From JBAYJY01 sp041664945 (GTDB lineage Bacteria > UBP15 > UBA6099), in the NCBI GenBank assembly GCA_041664945.1, contig JBAYJY010000228.1, positions 1 to 6,369 of the forward strand: a DNA stretch of 6,369 nt, given 5' to 3'. The translations under genes were made by a program, and so were the position numbers. Shown in pieces: positions 5,178-6,369 of this stretch. Within the stretch, counting starts at the first letter, position 1; every line of letters starts with the position of its first letter. The notes beneath the pieces are model-generated. The model was not told where the DNA came from and searched no databases. It saw only the letters and a program-made list of their open reading frames with translations.

Positions 5178-6224
5178 ATGAATAGCAAAGCGCCTGGAGT
5201 TAATCGGCAAGAGCATAAGTTGACGGACCCCAAAAAAGAAACAGCGGCAAAATTTGTTCTAACGGCAACGGCTGAACAAACGAAAATAACCAGAATTAAC
5301 AAAGCAAAGCGGGACAAACCGGACGCCCGGAGGCTCGTTTCGATAGACGCGTTTCGCGGATTCACGATACTTGCGATGCTGGTCGTCAACAATAAGGTTC
5401 CCGGCGTTCCGACGCCGGATCATTTAACGCATGCCTCATGGTCGGAAGGGCTTCATTTCGCCGATCTGATATTCCCGTGGTTCATATTCATAGTCGGCGT
5501 TGTCGTGCCGTATTCGGGCAAGGCAGGCGCGGCATGGAGGCATTATGCCGGCATCCTAAAACGGGCGGTTGTTTTGGTTCTGCTCGGATGCCTGATTAAT
5601 TCGAGCTATGCCGGCAAGCCTCTGTTTGATTTCGGAGTTCTGCAGTTGATAGGCATTTCGTATTTCTTCGCCGCGCTCGCAGGCGGAATGCGGCCGGGTT
5701 GGCGGATAGGAATAGCATTCGCGCTTCTTGTTTCGCACTGGGCGGCGGTGCGTTTCATGCCTATTCCGGGAGTGGGCGCCGGAGTGTTCACCGAGAAATT
5801 GAATCTGATTCGATATGCGAATAAGAATTATTTCGAGGCGTATGGGCTTCAGGGAATATTGTCCGTTGGGCCGGCGGCGGCGCTGGCGCTGATAGGAACG
5901 ATTTTCGGAGATTATATGAAGCGCGCGGAAATAGCGCCGGAGCGGAAGTGGAAAGGGCTGATGGCCGGCGGAGTCGCGCTCGCGGCGGCCGGGCTGCTGT
6001 GGAATCTCGATGTGCCGTTCAGGAAGTCGCTGTGGACCGCGTCGTATGCTGTTTTCGCCTCTGGGACGGGAGCTTTCTTGCTCGGATTGTTCTATTGGGC
6101 GATAGATATTCGCGGGCTGCGCAAATGGGCATTCCCGCTTTTGGTGATGGGAACAAACGCATTGGTTGTGTTCGTAGGGCCGGTTCTGATCAACATCCAC
6201 ATTTTGAGAGAGTGGACATGGTAA
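5178..6224 (+). CDS. DUF5009 / HGSNAT-like membrane acyltransferase, interrupted by an in-frame stop
   Basis: The 348 codons before TAA encode a multi-pass inner-membrane protein of the heparan-alpha-glucosaminide N-acetyltransferase-like family. Family blocks are RLVSIDAFRGFTILAMLVVNN (52-72), HASWSEGLHFADLIFPW (85-101) with FIFIVG after it, and PFRKSLWTASYAVFASG (280-296). H85 is in the position of the lumenal histidine thought to take part in acetyl transfer in human HGSNAT. Roughly nine hydrophobic segments are visible, near 58-72, 95-111, 125-143, 152-170, 175-192, 223-243, 258-276, 286-308 and 316-342. Bacterial members are thought to acetylate sugars of cell-surface or glycan-breakdown pathways; the substrate is unknown. 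The first about 50 residues are a Lys/Arg/Thr-rich, family-atypical cytoplasmic tail. ATG 5178 is the only good start before the core, with a modest GGAGAGAAG upstream. The stop falls before the last helix, which follows in the same frame (6225 onwards), so this is a recent pseudogene or a base error. Confidence 0.85.
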   Translation: MNSKAPGVNRQEHKLTDPKKETAAKFVLTATAEQTKITRINKAKRDKPDARRLVSIDAFRGFTILAMLVVNNKVPGVPTPDHLTHASWSEGLHFADLIFPWFIFIVGVVVPYSGKAGAAWRHYAGILKRAVVLVLLGCLINSSYAGKPLFDFGVLQLIGISYFFAALAGGMRPGWRIGIAFALLVSHWAAVRFMPIPGVGAGVFTEKLNLIRYANKNYFEAYGLQGILSVGPAAALALIGTIFGDYMKRAEIAPERKWKGLMAGGVALAAAGLLWNLDVPFRKSLWTASYAVFASGTGAFLLGLFYWAIDIRGLRKWAFPLLVMGTNALVVFVGPVLINIHILREWTW

Positions 6225-6369
6225 CTCGCAGGAGGCGAAACGATAACGGTGCAGCAACTGTTATACAATACGATGTTCAATATATTCGGGCGCACGGCTG
6301 GCGGATGGCTTTATGTTTTTCTGTTCGTGTCGTTCTGGTGGCTTGCGCTGTTCGCGCTCTACCGGAAAC
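6225..6369 (+). pseudogene. In-frame C-terminal continuation of the DUF5009-like gene after the TAA
   Basis: Directly after TAA 6222-6224 the same frame stays open for 48 codons to the window edge. It reads LAGGETITVQQLLYNTMF, then GGWLYVFLFVSFWWLALF and ALYRK. This is what the family carries between its penultimate and last helices: a polar TLQQWLYN-like loop, then GGWLY, then a Trp-rich final transmembrane helix ending in basic residues. There is no ribosome binding site with a start codon that would make it an independent gene. The natural end should lie a few codons past the edge. Confidence 0.75.

Noticed and set aside
5084..5392. Minus-strand frame of 102 codons with hydrophobic stretches across the start of the acyltransferase
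   Set aside because: It overlaps the conserved SIDAFRG coding region on the other strand and matches no known family; the hydrophobicity is a by-product of the opposite-strand codons.
6222..6224. Programmed stop-codon readthrough or a reassigned TAA
   Set aside because: TAA ends two other genes here, and there is no downstream recoding structure that I can recognise; mutation or sequencing error is simpler.
5556..6257. Long minus-strand reading frame (233 codons) opposite the acyltransferase
   Set aside because: It is rich in Arg, Gln and Pro with no recognisable domain, and lies antisense to a clear membrane-protein family; it is a frame shadow.

Overview
This is a 6.4 kb piece of an uncultured-looking, moderately G+C-rich bacterial chromosome. 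The gene set is a BatA-type von Willebrand A membrane protein next to a DUF4159 protein, an HGSNAT/DUF5009-like membrane acyltransferase, and McsA/McsB homologues outside a Firmicutes-style ctsR-mcsA-mcsB-clpC operon. This points, by inference only, to a Gram-negative-type lineage such as the PVC group, Hydrogenedentota, Sumerlaeota or a relative. No rRNA, tRNA, mobile element or CRISPR array was seen.

Layout. Left, minus strand: a two-gene unit read leftwards. A 717-aa membrane-anchored vWA / glutamine-amidotransferase-fold protein starts with GTG at 2437 and overlaps by 4 nt (ATGA) a secreted DUF4159 protein, which runs off the left edge. Centre, plus strand: a 543-aa gene (2614-4245) divergent from the vWA gene. 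It is a one-polypeptide fusion of McsA (zinc fingers plus UVR motif) and McsB (phosphagen-kinase-fold protein arginine kinase). Centre-right, minus strand: a 206-aa GNAT acetyltransferase with a TTG start (4913 to 4293) that converges on the fusion gene. Its predicted rho-independent terminator has a T-tract lying inside the lysine-rich 3' end of the fusion gene. Right, plus strand: a DUF5009/HGSNAT-like multi-pass acyltransferase (5178 onwards). It is interrupted by an in-frame TAA at 6222-6224, after which recognisable family sequence continues in the same frame to the window edge.

The most interesting item is the McsA-McsB fusion. The McsA half looks intact, with four CxxC pairs and a UVR motif. 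The McsB half keeps the fold-defining sequence, but most residues that bind ATP or catalyse transfer are replaced. Three positions that are phosphate-binding arginines in the family read Q/E, T and T, the catalytic glutamate of NEEDH is Ala, and the active-site Cys is Ala. It therefore reads as a McsA-linked arginine pseudokinase. The remaining genes are accessory or envelope functions with no evident mechanistic link to it.
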